Source: Phocoenobacter atlanticus subsp. cyclopteri
Lineage (GTDB): Bacteria > Pseudomonadota > Gammaproteobacteria > Enterobacterales > Pasteurellaceae
Length of the DNA: 64,000 nt
NCBI RefSeq assembly: GCF_018343795.1
Contig: NZ_CP074346.1
Coordinates: forward strand, 496,001-560,000
Reading direction: 5' to 3'
Shown here: positions 28,096 through 39,649 of the stretch, in pieces
Numbering within the stretch: the stretch's first letter is position 1
Layout: each line of letters opens with the position of its first letter
Notes under the pieces: generated by a model
Told to the model about the DNA's origin: nothing
Databases searched by the model: none
Seen by the model: only the letters and a program-made list of their open reading frames with translations
Program-made: the position numbers and the translations under genes

Positions 28096-28977
28096 TTAGT
28101 GATTTTGTAATTTATTTTCGCCCCATTTTGCAGCACCGATTAACCCTGCATCACCTTGATAGTAAGCGGGTTCAATCTCGCAACAATAAATGTTTGGCAT
28201 TTGATTGATATAGTTCTTAACCAAAGGAAGATAGCCTTCTGCCAGCCCAACACTTCCTCCGATAACGATTTTTTGTATATCTAAACTGATAACCAAATCC
28301 GCCACTAAATTAGCGATCGCTTTTGCACTGCGATGAATAATTTGTGTTGCTTTTGGTTCATTTTGTCTAAATAATTCAAAAACTTGTTTTGGCAAGCAAG
28401 GTGTTTCCCAATTTGCTGTTGCAGCTTGTATTGCACGCCCTGATGCCACAGACTCCACACAGCCTTGTCGTCCACAGCCACAGATTTCGCCATTCGGATC
28501 AGCAAGTGAGTGTCCGATATGTCCAGCAATTCCATTTGGTTCAGTGAGCAGGGTTTTATCTAAAATAATTCCGCCTCCAACACCAGTGGATACGGTAATA
28601 AACGCAAAATTTTGAATGTCGTTTTCACGTTCATTTTGAAACTCCGCATAAGCAGCTGCTTGCACATCATTTAATAGTAAAACAGGTTTGTCTGTATGAT
28701 TTGCAATGGCGTTTTTCAGTGGGAATTGATCTAATCCCCCTAAATTTTTTGGATTTAGTGCTGTTAAAATACCTTTATTGATAATACCAGTTGAGGCAAC
28801 CGCCACAAAATCAAATTGATTTCTGTAACTATCTACAATAGAGGCTAAGGTCTTTTGCATATCTACACTAACATTTTTCGTTGGTGTCGCCACTTGCTGA
28901 CGCTGACTAATTTCATTATTTTCAACCAGTGCCGAGGCAATTTTTGTGCCACCAATATCTATCGCAAGACAACGCAT
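28096..28977 (-). CDS. nanK: N-acetylmannosamine kinase (ROK family)
   Basis: A 293-residue sugar kinase that phosphorylates ManNAc to ManNAc-6-phosphate. The ROK pattern is clear: ATP-binding DIGGTKIASAL at residues 7-17, catalytic LLNDVQAAAYAE, and the zinc motif GEICGCGRQGCVESVASG with three Cys. It sits between nanE and nanA, matching its place in sialic-acid catabolism. Confidence 0.94.
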   Translation of the reverse strand: MRCLAIDIGGTKIASALVENNEISQRQQVATPTKNVSVDMQKTLASIVDSYRNQFDFVAVASTGIINKGILTALNPKNLGGLDQFPLKNAIANHTDKPVLLLNDVQAAAYAEFQNERENDIQNFAFITVSTGVGGGIILDKTLLTEPNGIAGHIGHSLADPNGEICGCGRQGCVESVASGRAIQAATANWETPCLPKQVFELFRQNEPKATQIIHRSAKAIANLVADLVISLDIQKIVIGGSVGLAEGYLPLVKNYINQMPNIYCCEIEPAYYQGDAGLIGAAKWGENKLQNH

Positions 28978-29003
28978 AAACTATCCTTATATTTTGTTAT
29001 AAA

Positions 29004-29693
29004 TTATTTATTTGCTAATTTAATTTCATCAGCAAACCAACTTACAATATGTTCTAGTCTGGTTAACGCTGAACCTACTGTGACACAATGCGCCCCTGCT
29101 TCGATGGCACTTCTTGCTAATTCAGGGGTATTATAACGTCCTTCACCCATCACAAAGCAACCTGCCGCATTGAGATCTTTAACAAGTTGATAATCAGGTT
29201 CTTTTGGAATTTCGCCCCCTGTGTAGCCAGACATCGTACTGCCCACAATATCAAAACCTAGTTGCTGACAATGCAAGCCTTCTTCAAGATTGGAGCAATC
29301 CGCCATTGCTAAACAGCCCACTTCTTTGATTTTTTTGATAGCTTGCTCAATGGTGACTGGACGTGGACGATTTGTACCATCAACAGCGATAATATCTGCC
29401 CCCGCTTTTGCGAGTTCTTCAATATCTTCTAAGAAAGGGGTGATTCGCACAGGGCTATCAGGCAAATCTCTTTTTATAATTCCAATAATTGGCACATCAA
29501 CCACTTTACGTACAGCTTTAAGATTTTCAACGCCTTCAATACGAATTCCTTTTGCTCCACCAATTACTGAGGCTTGAGCCATTGCGGCAACAATTTCTGG
29601 TGAATCCATTGGACCATCATCAACGGGTTGGCAAGAAGCGATTAATCCATATTTGATTTGGGCTAAAACAGGGTTATCTATTAATTTTGACAT
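29004..29693 (-). CDS. nanE: N-acetylmannosamine-6-phosphate 2-epimerase
   Basis: A 229-residue (beta/alpha)8 enzyme converting ManNAc-6-P to GlcNAc-6-P. The family blocks [37 protein letters not shown] and [13 protein letters not shown] are present. First gene of nanE-nanK-nanA, with 26 bp to nanK, and divergent from siaP across a 215-bp control region. Confidence 0.96.
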   Translation of the reverse strand: MSKLIDNPVLAQIKYGLIASCQPVDDGPMDSPEIVAAMAQASVIGGAKGIRIEGVENLKAVRKVVDVPIIGIIKRDLPDSPVRITPFLEDIEELAKAGADIIAVDGTNRPRPVTIEQAIKKIKEVGCLAMADCSNLEEGLHCQQLGFDIVGSTMSGYTGGEIPKEPDYQLVKDLNAAGCFVMGEGRYNTPELARSAIEAGAHCVTVGSALTRLEHIVSWFADEIKLANK

Positions 29694-29803
29694 TATAACT
29701 CCATAATTTTCTATTCTAAAAAATAATTACTTCATATTATATATAAAATTCTTTTAAAAAAGGTAGTGAATTTTTATAATTTCGACTAATCTATTTTTTA
29801 TTT

Positions 29804-29875
29804 TGTGATGAACCTCTCAATTTTGAAATAAAAATTCATTTTTGTGTTTAAAAATGAATTTTTTGTTTATAGAAT
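29804..29875 (+). promoter_or_regulatory. Divergent nanE/siaP control region: CRP-like site, palindrome, siaP promoter
   Basis: Three elements are visible in the nanE-siaP gap. TGTGA-N6-TCTCA at 29804-29819 matches the CRP consensus at nine of ten key bases. A perfect 13-bp inverted repeat, AAAATTCATTTTT and its complement with a 6-bp spacer (29831-29862), overlaps a -35-like TTTAAA at 29847-29852. TAGAAT at 29870-29875 is the likely -10, 17 bp further on. In H. influenzae, SiaR and CRP control this divergent region; assigning the palindrome to SiaR is inference. Confidence 0.6.
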
Positions 29876-29896
29876 AGCACTGTCATTAACCCATAA

Positions 29897-30895
<999 letters not shown>

Positions 30896-30979
30896 TTTAA
30901 AAATTTTAACGATGCATTTATAAGCAATCTTCACTTCGATGGGGATTGCTTTTATTTATGATTTTATCTCGGAGATATT

Positions 30980-32824
30980 ATGAACTTAATAAAAAAATTA
31001 GAAGAATATACGGGAGCATTCTTATTACTTGTAATTTTTGGTATTTTATTGGTACAAATCATTTCTCGTCTTTTTAATGTGCCAATTGTGGGAACAGAAG
31101 AGTTATCTCGTTTAATTTTTACTTATGCTTCTTTGCTTGGAATTAGTATAGGTGTAAAAAAACAACAGCATATTTTTATTGATTTTATTACTAACTTTAT
31201 GTCTGAAAGGGTACGTAAAATTACTTATACCTGTACTCAATTCATTATTTGGGTTTGTTTAATTCTATTTATTAAATTTGGATTTTATGTCTTTAATGAT
31301 GCGTTTTTTACCTTAGATGATTTAGGGATTAGCGAAAAATGGCTTTATGCTCCATTGCCATTTTTATCTATTTTAGTACTTATCCGATTTATTGAAATTC
31401 AATATCAAAATGTTAAACATAATATTTCTTATATTTCAGGTACCTTTTTTATTCTTATCAGTGTATTGGTACTTTCTCTTATTGTAGTAACACCTGATAT
31501 TTTCTCATTTTTAGATTTTCAACAATATGTTGATTTTGGTGAAGATGCCGTTTATGTTGCACTGATCTTTTGGTTAATCATAATGTTCTTAGGTGTGCCA
31601 GTAGGTTGGTCTCTCTTTATCTCAAGTGTGGTTTATTTTTCTCTTACACGTTGGGAAATTGTTTTAGATGCTGCACCAAAACTGATTGATAGCTTGAACA
31701 GTTTTACTTTATTATCCGTGCCTTTCTTTATTCTTACTGGTGTATTAATGAATACAGGGGGAATTACAGAAAGAATATTCCATTTTGCCAAAGCAATGTT
31801 AGGTCATCATATTGGTGGTATGGGGCACGTAAATATTGGAGCAAGTTTAATTTTTTCAGGAATGTCTGGGTCAGCACTTGCAGATGCAGGAGGCTTAGGG
31901 CAACTTGAAATTAAAGCAATGCGAGATGCGGGTTATGATGATGATATTTGTGGTGGGATCACTGCAGCATCTTGTATTATCGGTCCTCTTGTACCACCTT
32001 CTATTGCAATGATCATTTATGGAGTAATTGCCAATGAATCTATTGCAAAACTTTTCGTTGCAGGTTTTGTACCAGGCGTATTGATTACTATCGCTTTGAT
32101 GATAATGAACTACTTTGTGTCTAAAAAGCGTGGTTATAAACCAACACCTAAAGCTAGTCAGAAAGAGCGTTGGGAAGCGTTTAAAAGTGCTATTTGGGCA
32201 ATTTTAACCCCAATTATCATTATTGGCGGTATTTTCTCAGGTTACTTTACACCAACAGAAGCAGCAGTAATTGCAGCCTTATATTCAATGATTATTGGGT
32301 TCTTTGTTTATAAAGAGTTAACCTTAAAAATTCTTTTTGATGGTTGTATTGAAACTATTGCAATCACAGGGGTAACTGTACTGATGGTAATGACCGTTAC
32401 TTTCTTTGGCGATATGATTGCACGTGAACAAGTAGCGATGAGAATTGCAGAAATTTTTGTTGCGGTAGCGGATTCTCAACTTGGTGTATTAGTAATGATA
32501 AACTTGCTATTACTATTTTTAGGAATGTTTATTGATGCATTAGCACTGCAATTTTTAGTGTTACCAATGCTTATTCCAATTGCGATTCATTTTGGAATCG
32601 ATCTTGTCTTCTTCGGAGTTTTGACGACATTAAATATGATGATTGGTATCTTAACACCACCAATGGGAATGGCATTGTTTGTGGTGGCTCGAGTCGGAAA
32701 TATGACGGTATCAACGGTAACTAAAGGGGTAATTCCATTTATTATTCCAATATTTATTACCCTTGTGTTGATTACGATCTTCCCTCAAATTATTACCTTT
32801 ATTCCTAATTTGATAATGCCGTAA
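30980..32824 (+). CDS. siaT: Sialic acid TRAP transporter, fused small and large membrane subunits (SiaQM)
   Basis: A 614-residue inner-membrane protein. The first about 165 residues are the four-helix DctQ-type small subunit (motif [19 protein letters not shown]), a connecting helix follows, and the rest is the DctM-type large subunit with about 12 helices ([35 protein letters not shown]; the [11 protein letters not shown] block). Fusion of Q and M is typical of SiaT in Haemophilus and relatives. Transport is driven by the sodium gradient in the family. A terminator follows at 32847-32880. Confidence 0.96.
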   Translation: MNLIKKLEEYTGAFLLLVIFGILLVQIISRLFNVPIVGTEELSRLIFTYASLLGISIGVKKQQHIFIDFITNFMSERVRKITYTCTQFIIWVCLILFIKFGFYVFNDAFFTLDDLGISEKWLYAPLPFLSILVLIRFIEIQYQNVKHNISYISGTFFILISVLVLSLIVVTPDIFSFLDFQQYVDFGEDAVYVALIFWLIIMFLGVPVGWSLFISSVVYFSLTRWEIVLDAAPKLIDSLNSFTLLSVPFFILTGVLMNTGGITERIFHFAKAMLGHHIGGMGHVNIGASLIFSGMSGSALADAGGLGQLEIKAMRDAGYDDDICGGITAASCIIGPLVPPSIAMIIYGVIANESIAKLFVAGFVPGVLITIALMIMNYFVSKKRGYKPTPKASQKERWEAFKSAIWAILTPIIIIGGIFSGYFTPTEAAVIAALYSMIIGFFVYKELTLKILFDGCIETIAITGVTVLMVMTVTFFGDMIAREQVAMRIAEIFVAVADSQLGVLVMINLLLLFLGMFIDALALQFLVLPMLIPIAIHFGIDLVFFGVLTTLNMMIGILTPPMGMALFVVARVGNMTVSTVTKGVIPFIIPIFITLVLITIFPQIITFIPNLIMP

Positions 32825-32846
32825 TTTTCCGAGTAACAAAATCAAT

Positions 32847-32880
32847 AATGGTGATCGATTAAATCGGTCACCATTTTTTT
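32847..32880 (+). terminator. siaT terminator
   Basis: Stem AATGGTGA(TCGAT)/(ATCGG)TCACCATT at 32847-32859 and 32863-32875 with one G-T pair, followed by a T run. Confidence 0.9.
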
Positions 32881-32884
32881 ATTT

Positions 32885-32945
32885 AAGCGGTGAGATTTTT
32901 ATAAAATTTTGCAATTTGTCAATTTTTATTGAAATGTTACCGCTT
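32885..32945. repeat. Inverted pair of uptake signal sequences
   Basis: AAGCGGT at 32885-32891 and ACCGCTT at 32939-32945 in opposite orientation, with ATTTTGCAATTTG between them, in the gap between siaT and the converging hypothetical gene. Confidence 0.78.
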
Positions 32946-32981
32946 GTTTTCTTAATAGTATCTACATTTGAGTCATAAAGT

Positions 32982-33485
32982 TTATTTTATCTTCTCACAA
33001 ATCCACCTTCCTTTTGGGGTAGCTTTTAATGACATTTCAGTATCATTGAGAGAAAGCACAGGAAATACACTTGCATTATCTGATGAAGTATTGTTTTCAC
33101 AGTCTGATAATTTTTCTTCTATATTAGATGGAGTATATTGTGTATCTGTACTACGATTTACAACCTCACAAGCTTCTTCATTTAAGCGTAAATTTTCTTT
33201 TTCAGCTTGAAAATGACCTGTTACCTTAATGGAATAATATTTATTTGGGTTACCAAATAGATCAAGAGAGATGATATTTGAAAAAGAATGATCTTCTCTG
33301 AAGTTATATTGAAATTTTATATTGCCATTTTTTGCTCCAATATGCAGATTACAATCCCATTGCCCAATAATTTTATTTTCTATATCTGAAACTTTATCTT
33401 GTTTATAATAATTACTGTAATAGTAACTTAGATAACCGATAGTTAATGCTGCGATCGTAGGAACGATTAATTTTTTAATATTCAT
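32982..33485 (-). CDS. Hypothetical membrane-anchored protein
   Basis: A 167-residue protein not assigned to a known family. Residues 4-24 (KKLIVPTIAALTIGYLSYYYS) form one hydrophobic segment, either an uncleaved anchor or a signal peptide; the rest is probably periplasmic and starts IIGQWDCNLHIGAKNGNIKFQYNF, which looks like a small beta-barrel or lipocalin-like opening (Gly-x-Trp followed by alternating beta strands). Four cysteines (about residues 44, 107, 129, 163) could form two disulfides. A good GGAGG lies before the start. AT-rich. It is flanked by siaT and aspS and has no operon partner. Confidence 0.7.
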   Translation of the reverse strand: MNIKKLIVPTIAALTIGYLSYYYSNYYKQDKVSDIENKIIGQWDCNLHIGAKNGNIKFQYNFREDHSFSNIISLDLFGNPNKYYSIKVTGHFQAEKENLRLNEEACEVVNRSTDTQYTPSNIEEKLSDCENNTSSDNASVFPVLSLNDTEMSLKATPKGRWICEKIK

Positions 33486-33947
33486 AAAAACCTCCGTATG
33501 AACAAATAGGATATAAAATAATTTTACTAAAAAAATGGATATTTTTATAGGGCTATTTTATTCCTATTTATATACAGGTAAAATTATTATTTGATTGATT
33601 TACAAGCAAAATATTATGACATAAGATTTACTTTAGCTATATATTTAAAATATTCCCAAAATGTAGCGTTAATGCATACATTGATGAAAAAAATTTTAAT
33701 AAACTACAAAACGATGTATTTATTCGACAAAGGATGCTTTGTCGCTACAATTTAAATCGTTGGTTTTTTATAAAAACAGACTTTTTTACAAAATGGCAGT
33801 ATAACTAATTCTAGTTAAAATAAAAAATTCATTAAAATCCCTATAAATTTGCAAATTTTCCCTTAAATCTTACCGCTTTTCCGTTATAATAATAACTATA
33901 TAACTTAGTTATCTGACTTAATTTTTAATTTAAAAGGAATAATTTTT
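33486..33947. other. Intergenic region upstream of aspS
   Basis: No open frame of note. It contains a palindromic repeat variant CGACAAAGGATGCTTTGTCG (33725-33744), an uptake-type site in reverse orientation (AAATTTGCAAATTTT at about 33847, ACCGCTT at about 33872-33878), and a promoter candidate for aspS with a perfect TATAAT at 33885-33890. The aspS ribosome site AGGA is at 33935-33938. The rest is AT-rich with nothing recognised. Confidence 0.6.
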
Positions 33948-35717
33948 ATGATGCGTTCTCATTATTGTGGGCAATTAAACGCCAGCCACGTTGGGCAAAG
34001 TGTAACTTTAAGTGGTTGGGTACATCGTGTACGCAACTTAGGGCAATTTATTTTTGTACAAATTCGTGACCGTGAAGGCATTGTGCAAGTATTTTTTGAT
34101 AAAGAAAATGAAGCACTTTTCAAGCAAGCATCAAGTTTACGTAACGAAGCTTGTGTGAAAATTCAAGGCGATGTGATTGCTCGTGATGAAAGCCAAATCA
34201 ATAAAGAAATGGCAACAGGCGAAATCGAAGTTTTAGTCAAAGAGTTAGAAGTCTATAACAATGCAGCTAATTTACCGTTAGATTTCAACCAAAACAACAG
34301 TGAAGAACAGCGTTTAAAATTCCGTTATTTAGATTTACGTCGTCCTGAAATCGCTGAGCGTTTCAAAGCACGTGCTAAAATTACCAGCTTCGTACGTCGT
34401 TTTATGGACGATAACGGTTTCTTAGATATTGAAACCCCAATGCTAACTAAAGCAACCCCTGAAGGTGCGAGAGATTATTTAGTACCAAGCCGTGTGCATA
34501 ACGGTAAATTCTACGCCCTTCCACAATCGCCACAGCTTTTCAAACAGTTGTTAATGATGTCTGGTTTTGACCGTTATTACCAAATCGTAAAATGTTTCCG
34601 TGATGAAGATTTACGAGCGGATCGTCAACCTGAATTTACCCAAATCGATGTGGAAACCAGCTTTATGACTGCCGAAGAAGTACGTGCAGTAATGGAAAAA
34701 ATGATCCGTGGTTTATGGCAAGATCGCTTAAATGTCGATTTAGGTGAATTCCCTATTATGACCTTTGAAGAAGCAATGCGTCGTTATGGTTCAGATAAAC
34801 CAGATTTACGTAACCCATTAGAATTAGTGGACGTAGCAGACTTAGTGAAAGATGTTGATTTTAAAGTGTTTAGCGGTCCTGCCAATGATGAAGACGGACG
34901 AGTAGCCGTACTTCGTGTGCCAAATGGTGCAAGTTTAACCCGTAAAAACATTGATGATTACACCAAATTTGTCGGCATTTATGGTGCAAAAGGCTTAGCG
35001 TGGGCAAAAGTCAATGATGTTGACGCGGGTCTTGAAGGTTTACAAAGCCCTGTGGCTAAATTCTTAAATGAAGAAGTCGTTAAAGGCTTACTTGAAAGAA
35101 CCAATGCACAAAATGGCGATATCATTTTCTTCGGTGCAGATAAAGCAAATATCGTGACCGATGCAATGGGGGCATTACGCTTAAAAGTGGGACGTGATTT
35201 AGAATTAACCAAATTAGACGAATGGAAACCACTTTGGGTGATTGACTTCCCAATGTTTGAAAAAGATGATGAAGGCAACTGGTCAGCAATGCACCACCCA
35301 TTCACTTCGCCACGTGATTTAACCGCAGAAGAATTGATGAAAGATCCAAAAGGTGCGGTAGCAAATGCGTACGATATGGTTATCAACGGTTACGAAGTGG
35401 GCGGCGGTTCAGTGCGTATTTTCAGACCTGAAATGCAACAAGCCGTGTTTAATCTTTTAGGGCTTTCAGAGCAAGATCAAAAAGAAAAATTTGGTTTCTT
35501 ACTTGAAGCATTAAAATATGGTACACCACCACACGCAGGTTTAGCCTTTGGTTTAGACCGTTTAACAATGCTACTGACAGGCACAGAAAATATTCGTGAT
35601 GTCATCGCATTCCCTAAAACAACCACAGCATCTTGCTTGATGACCGAAGCGCCAAGCTTTGCAAATCCGCAAGCGTTGGCGGAATTGGGTGTGCGTGTTA
35701 AAGCTAAAGAAGAGTAG
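33948..35717 (+). CDS. aspS: Aspartyl-tRNA synthetase
   Basis: A 589-residue class II synthetase charging tRNA-Asp. Seen: the N-terminal OB-fold ([22 protein letters not shown]), motif 2 [20 protein letters not shown], the GAD insertion typical of bacterial AspRS, and motif 3 [16 protein letters not shown]. coli AspRS is 590 residues. Two ATG codons stand side by side; the first (33948) is kept because its distance from AGGA is better. It is a housekeeping gene that separates the transporter half from the regulator half of the sialic-acid genes. G+C is a little higher than its neighbours, as expected for a highly expressed gene. Confidence 0.98.
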   Translation: MMRSHYCGQLNASHVGQSVTLSGWVHRVRNLGQFIFVQIRDREGIVQVFFDKENEALFKQASSLRNEACVKIQGDVIARDESQINKEMATGEIEVLVKELEVYNNAANLPLDFNQNNSEEQRLKFRYLDLRRPEIAERFKARAKITSFVRRFMDDNGFLDIETPMLTKATPEGARDYLVPSRVHNGKFYALPQSPQLFKQLLMMSGFDRYYQIVKCFRDEDLRADRQPEFTQIDVETSFMTAEEVRAVMEKMIRGLWQDRLNVDLGEFPIMTFEEAMRRYGSDKPDLRNPLELVDVADLVKDVDFKVFSGPANDEDGRVAVLRVPNGASLTRKNIDDYTKFVGIYGAKGLAWAKVNDVDAGLEGLQSPVAKFLNEEVVKGLLERTNAQNGDIIFFGADKANIVTDAMGALRLKVGRDLELTKLDEWKPLWVIDFPMFEKDDEGNWSAMHHPFTSPRDLTAEELMKDPKGAVANAYDMVINGYEVGGGSVRIFRPEMQQAVFNLLGLSEQDQKEKFGFLLEALKYGTPPHAGLAFGLDRLTMLLTGTENIRDVIAFPKTTTASCLMTEAPSFANPQALAELGVRVKAKEE

Positions 35718-35733
35718 TTTTATCTTTGGAATT

Positions 35734-35761
35734 TGTAGAGGCATAGTATTATGCCTTTACA
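35734..35761. repeat. Dispersed palindromic repeat, divergent copy
   Basis: TGTAGAGGCATA and its near complement TATGCCTTTACA flank GTAT just after aspS. Ends match the TGTAGAG...CTCTACA frame of the other copies, but the core differs. Confidence 0.6.
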
Positions 35762-35805
35762 AGAGTATTTTAAGCGGTAACATTTTAGTTATTTTTTGCA
35801 AATAA

Positions 35806-35825
35806 AAGTGATCTAGATCACACTT
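35806..35825 (+). promoter_or_regulatory. CRP binding site upstream of siaR
   Basis: AAGTGATCTAGATCACACTT contains a perfect 14-bp palindrome (35808-35821) that matches the CRP consensus (TGTGA-N6-TCACA) at nine of ten key bases. It lies about 110 bp upstream of siaR, and a -10-like TATAAA is at 35909. This would put siaR-nagB under catabolite control. Confidence 0.8.
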
Positions 35826-35931
35826 CTATTTTTGATTAATTGACTCCACTTCAACTATCCATAAAATAAATAACACTTCAAAAATTATTTAATCTTAATC
35901 GTCATTCGTATAAAATTGTAGAGAAAAATCA

Positions 35932-36801
35932 ATGGTTAGCAGTAATATTTTGGATATTATTAGTTCGCTATATAACAGTTTAACAAAAACAGAAAAACGT
36001 ATAGCGGATACTTTACTACATACACCAGAGCAGCTAGCACAATGTTCGTTATCTGAAATTGCTGATATTTTGAATATTGGCGAGGCTACTTTTATTCGTT
36101 TTTGTCGAACTTTAGGTTTTAAAGGATTTACTGATTTTAAGTTAGCTTTGGCTATTGAATTAGCAACAAAGATTAAAGAAAAAAATATCATCTTTGAAGA
36201 AGATGTTTGTGCAAAAGATTCTTATTTTGAAATTTCAAAGAAGTTACAAAATAATATTAACCGAGTGACGGAAGAGACAATTAATCTTTTAGACTTTGAA
36301 GAACTAGAGAGAGTAGTAAAAATATTACAGAGAGCAAAACGAATTTTTTTGTTTGGTGTGGGGACTTCAGGATTAAGTGCAGAAGACGCAAAAACTAAAT
36401 TTATGCGAATTGGTCTTCTCGTTGATGCTATTACAAATAATCATTTTATGTATATGCAAGCAGCATTAATGAATGACACAGATGTGGTTATTGGTATTAG
36501 TCACTCTGGATTTTCGCAAGAAATTGTACAAGCCCTTACTATAGCTAAGGAAAATGGTGCAAAAACGGTTGCTCTTACGCATAATTTACGTTCTCCAATT
36601 ACTAAAGTTTCAGATTTAGTATTGATTAACGGAAATAAACAGGGGAAGTTGCAAGGTGATTCTCTTCGGACTAAAATTGCACAATTATTTGTATTAGATT
36701 TACTCTATATGTTAATTGTGAAAGAAGATGAGAAAAACGCCACGAAAAATAAGCAAAAAACGTTAGATGTTATTTTAAAACAACGTACTAAAATAAAATA
36801 A
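35932..36801 (+). CDS. siaR: RpiR-family transcriptional regulator SiaR
   Basis: A 289-residue regulator: N-terminal RpiR helix-turn-helix (about residues 1-77, with LSEIADILNIGEATFIRFCRTLGFKGFTDFKLALA) and a C-terminal SIS sugar-phosphate-binding domain (about 120-260, FLFGVGTSGLSAEDAKTKFMRIG). In H. influenzae SiaR represses the nan and sia operons and works with glucosamine-6-phosphate and CRP; the adjacent nagB and the nearby nan/sia genes support the same role. It is separated from those genes here by aspS and a hypothetical gene. A CRP site lies upstream. Confidence 0.9.
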   Translation: MVSSNILDIISSLYNSLTKTEKRIADTLLHTPEQLAQCSLSEIADILNIGEATFIRFCRTLGFKGFTDFKLALAIELATKIKEKNIIFEEDVCAKDSYFEISKKLQNNINRVTEETINLLDFEELERVVKILQRAKRIFLFGVGTSGLSAEDAKTKFMRIGLLVDAITNNHFMYMQAALMNDTDVVIGISHSGFSQEIVQALTIAKENGAKTVALTHNLRSPITKVSDLVLINGNKQGKLQGDSLRTKIAQLFVLDLLYMLIVKEDEKNATKNKQKTLDVILKQRTKIK

Positions 36802-36821
36802 ATTACTAAAAAGGAAAAATT

Positions 36822-37616
36822 ATGAGATTAATACCCTTAACAACCAGTGAAGAAGTGAGCGAGTGGTCTGCAAAATATATTGTTGATCGCATTAATCAAT
36901 TTAATCCAACAGCCGAAAAACCATTTGTATTAGGTTTACCAACGGGAGGTACACCGTTAAAAACTTATAATAAACTGATTGAATATTATCAAGCGGGTAA
37001 AGTGAGTTTCAAAAATGTGGTGACTTTTAATATGGATGAATATGTGGGATTACCAAAAGAGCATCCTCAAAGTTACCACTACTTTATGTTTGAAAACTTC
37101 TTCAAGCATATTGATATTAATCCTGACAATGTCCATATTCTAGATGGAATGGCACAGGATGTTGATAAAGAATGCCAAGAGTACGAAGAAAAAATTCGTT
37201 CTTATGGTAAAATTCATCTCTTTATGGGAGGCGTTGGGGTTGATGGTCATATTGCTTTTAATGAACCTGCATCTTCACTTTCATCCTATACTCGAATTAA
37301 AACATTAACGGAAGACACCCTTATTGCGAATTCTCGTTTTTTTGATGATGATATTAACAAAGTACCTAAATTTGCATTAACAATAGGGGTAAATACCTTG
37401 CTGGATGCTGAAGAGGTTCTATTACTTGTAACAGGTTATAATAAAGCCTTAGCTCTACAGGCTTGTGTTGAAGGACCAATTAATCATTTATGGACGGTAA
37501 GTAGCTTACAGTTGCATAGAAGAGCTGTCGTGGTATGTGATGAACCAGCAACGCAGGAGCTTAAAGTAAAAACGGTGAAATATTTTAAACAACTTGAAGA
37601 GAATGTTGCACAATAA
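36822..37616 (+). CDS. nagB: Glucosamine-6-phosphate deaminase
   Basis: A 264-residue enzyme that converts glucosamine-6-phosphate to fructose-6-phosphate and ammonia, the end of amino-sugar and sialic-acid breakdown. Seen: [13 protein letters not shown], catalytic FNMDEYVGL, and [18 protein letters not shown]. It follows siaR by 20 bp on the same strand (co-transcribed). nagA, the deacetylase usually next to it, is absent from this window. A long-stem terminator follows. Confidence 0.97.
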   Translation: MRLIPLTTSEEVSEWSAKYIVDRINQFNPTAEKPFVLGLPTGGTPLKTYNKLIEYYQAGKVSFKNVVTFNMDEYVGLPKEHPQSYHYFMFENFFKHIDINPDNVHILDGMAQDVDKECQEYEEKIRSYGKIHLFMGGVGVDGHIAFNEPASSLSSYTRIKTLTEDTLIANSRFFDDDINKVPKFALTIGVNTLLDAEEVLLLVTGYNKALALQACVEGPINHLWTVSSLQLHRRAVVVCDEPATQELKVKTVKYFKQLEENVAQ

Positions 37617-37623
37617 ATAAGAT

Positions 37624-37658
37624 TAAACCCCATAATTTAATACAAATTATGGGGTTTA
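37624..37658. terminator. Bidirectional terminator between nagB and ftsN
   Basis: Perfect 15-bp stem TAAACCCCATAATTT/AAATTATGGGGTTTA (37624-37638 and 37644-37658) with a 5-nt loop between converging genes. Confidence 0.85.
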
Positions 37659-37675
37659 TGTATGAGTCTATAATA

Positions 37676-38332
37676 TTACATTCCGATAACCAAACAATCT
37701 GCTACTTTTCCCGCTTTTTTCATTGCTTTATTTGCCGCATCACGATTACCTAAAGGTCCTACAATTACACGATTCCAACCAGCGTTGGTTGTAATTTGAG
37801 GTTCAAAGCCAGCCATAGTAAGTCTTGCATACATATTCTCTGCTTGAGCTTTATTTTTAAAAGCACCACACTGAATACCAAATTGTTTCACTATTTTATT
37901 TTTTTTCTTTGTGTTTAACTGAGACTTTTCTAAAATGAGGTTGTCTAATTTTTGAGTTTGCTGAGCTTGTTCAGTAACCTCTTTTTCTTCAACCTTTTCT
38001 CTTTCCAGTAATTGTCTCTCTTTTAAAAGAGTTTGCTGAGCCTCACTTAATTTAGCTTGTTCAGTTAATGCTGCTTCGCTATCATCAATTGAAATTTCGT
38101 GAGTTTGTAACTCTTTAATATAGCTATAACTTTTTTCAGGATAACTCGGCAATGATGGAATATTCTCTGATTTTTGAGATATTATAGGGGTAACAGACTG
38201 TATTGGTGATTTTTCTTTTAAAAACCAAAGTAATGCGATTGCAAAAAGTAGAATTACAACAACTGAAGCAATAACACTTTTTGTATTATTAGCTGCTTTT
38301 TTTTGAGGGCGAATATAATCACGTTTTTTCAC
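37676..38332 (-). CDS. ftsN: Cell division protein FtsN (SPOR domain)
   Basis: A 218-residue bitopic protein. The cytoplasmic start KKRDYIRP resembles FtsN (MAQRDYVRR in E. coli), followed by one membrane helix (about residues 22-41, SVIASVVVILLFAIALLWFL), a Gln/Glu-rich periplasmic linker with coiled-coil character (about 85-130), and a C-terminal SPOR peptidoglycan-binding domain (about 143-218, QFGIQCGAFKNKAQAENMYARL). FtsN triggers septal wall synthesis. It is shorter than E. coli FtsN (319). Another SPOR protein is possible, but the N terminus favours FtsN. Confidence 0.85.
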   Translation of the reverse strand: MKKRDYIRPQKKAANNTKSVIASVVVILLFAIALLWFLKEKSPIQSVTPIISQKSENIPSLPSYPEKSYSYIKELQTHEISIDDSEAALTEQAKLSEAQQTLLKERQLLEREKVEEKEVTEQAQQTQKLDNLILEKSQLNTKKKNKIVKQFGIQCGAFKNKAQAENMYARLTMAGFEPQITTNAGWNRVIVGPLGNRDAANKAMKKAGKVADCLVIGM

Positions 38333-38651
38333 AGAGAAAACCTATTGAAAATTGAAAATATTCATTATTTTACGTTAAAAAAAACAAATTGGCTAGAAAT
38401 GAGTAGGGTAGGCGGTGACATTAAATAAAAAATTTGCAGAAAAGAGCGTAGTATAATATCTATTTGATAGAGAAGATTAGAGGATATTTTGTTATTTATA
38501 TAATACTTATTTTTAGATTAGCACAATATAAAATGAACGCTAATGTTTCTCTAAGGTCAAAAATAACGTACAATAGTTCGGTTATAGCGGTAAGATTTTA
38601 TTTATTTTTTACAAAATCGCCGTCACTTGAAATTTTAGGAGATTATTTTTA
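38333..38651. other. Intergenic region between ftsN and lepB
   Basis: Divergent gap. It holds two uptake-type sites (GGCGGTGACATT at about 38410 with AATTTGCAGA after it, and AGCGGTAAGATTTT at about 38586) and a perfect -10 TATAAT at 38452-38457 pointing to lepB, without a convincing -35. The lepB ribosome site AGGAG is at about 38637. A 62-codon frame from 38464 does not look like a gene. lepA, the usual gene before lepB, is absent. Confidence 0.55.
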
Positions 38652-39620
38652 ATGGAAAACCTTTTTCTCATTGTTTTTCTTGTTGTTTTATATGGAGTTT
38701 GGTTAGGGTTAGATGCGTTGCAACTTCCTAATACAATATCAATTATACTTGTTGGGTTAGTGGTGATTTGTGGTGCTTTTTGGTGCTATTACAAATTTAT
38801 TTTATCCCCTCGCCGTCAAGCTAGAATTACACAAGAAGAAACTCGATTAGGGACAACTTTAACGGAAGAACAAAAGCAGGCAATTTTACCAAAATCAATG
38901 ATAGGCGAATTTTTAGCCTCATTATTTGGTGTTTTAACTATAGTCACTATTTTCCGTTCTTTTATTTTTGAGCCTTTTCAAATTCCGTCTGGTTCAATGG
39001 AACCAACTTTGCGGGTAGGCGATTTTCTTTTAGTTGAAAAATTTGCTTATGGTATTAAAGATCCAATTTGGCAAAATACTTTAATTGAAACAGGACATCC
39101 TGAGCGTGGGGATATCATTGTATTTAAAGCACCACCACAACCAAATGTTGATTATATTAAACGTGTTGTAGGAGTAGGTGGGGACACCGTTAAGTTTGAT
39201 GCTTTGACTCGTCAATTAACTGTTATTCACGATAAAAAGTTAGGGGAAGAAAAACACGTATTTAAATATAGTGGCGGAACACCAAATCCTGAGTTCTTTT
39301 ATTATGGCACTATGCAAATTGAAAGAACAGAGCAGGGAGACATAACTCATCAAATTTTAAATAACCCACAAGCATTTAATTATGAACCTTATTATTTTAA
39401 ACAAGAGGGGATGGCAGATGGTGAATGGAAAGTACCACAAGGGCATTATTTTGTGATGGGAGACAATCGTGATAATAGTCAAGATAGTCGCTTTTGGGGT
39501 TTTGTACCAGAAAAAAATATAGTGGGTAAAGCGGTATTTATTTGGCTAAGTTTAGACAAAAAACAAGATAAATATCCAACGGGATTAAGATGGAACAGAT
39601 TTTTCACTAAAATTAAATAA
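38652..39620 (+). CDS. lepB: Signal peptidase I
   Basis: A 322-residue inner-membrane protease that removes signal peptides. Two or three hydrophobic segments at the N terminus (about residues 3-20, 27-50 and 82-98) are followed by the catalytic serine box [10 protein letters not shown], the lysine box [11 protein letters not shown], and [18 protein letters not shown]. The length matches E. coli (324). It heads a lepB-rnc-era operon. Confidence 0.97.
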   Translation: MENLFLIVFLVVLYGVWLGLDALQLPNTISIILVGLVVICGAFWCYYKFILSPRRQARITQEETRLGTTLTEEQKQAILPKSMIGEFLASLFGVLTIVTIFRSFIFEPFQIPSGSMEPTLRVGDFLLVEKFAYGIKDPIWQNTLIETGHPERGDIIVFKAPPQPNVDYIKRVVGVGGDTVKFDALTRQLTVIHDKKLGEEKHVFKYSGGTPNPEFFYYGTMQIERTEQGDITHQILNNPQAFNYEPYYFKQEGMADGEWKVPQGHYFVMGDNRDNSQDSRFWGFVPEKNIVGKAVFIWLSLDKKQDKYPTGLRWNRFFTKIK

Positions 39621-39649
39621 CCCTTATTATAGGAAGACATAAAGGTAAA

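Noticed and set aside
38464-38652. 62-codon open frame before lepB
   Set aside because: No ribosome site, spans an uptake signal, and shows no conserved features; treated as leader sequence.
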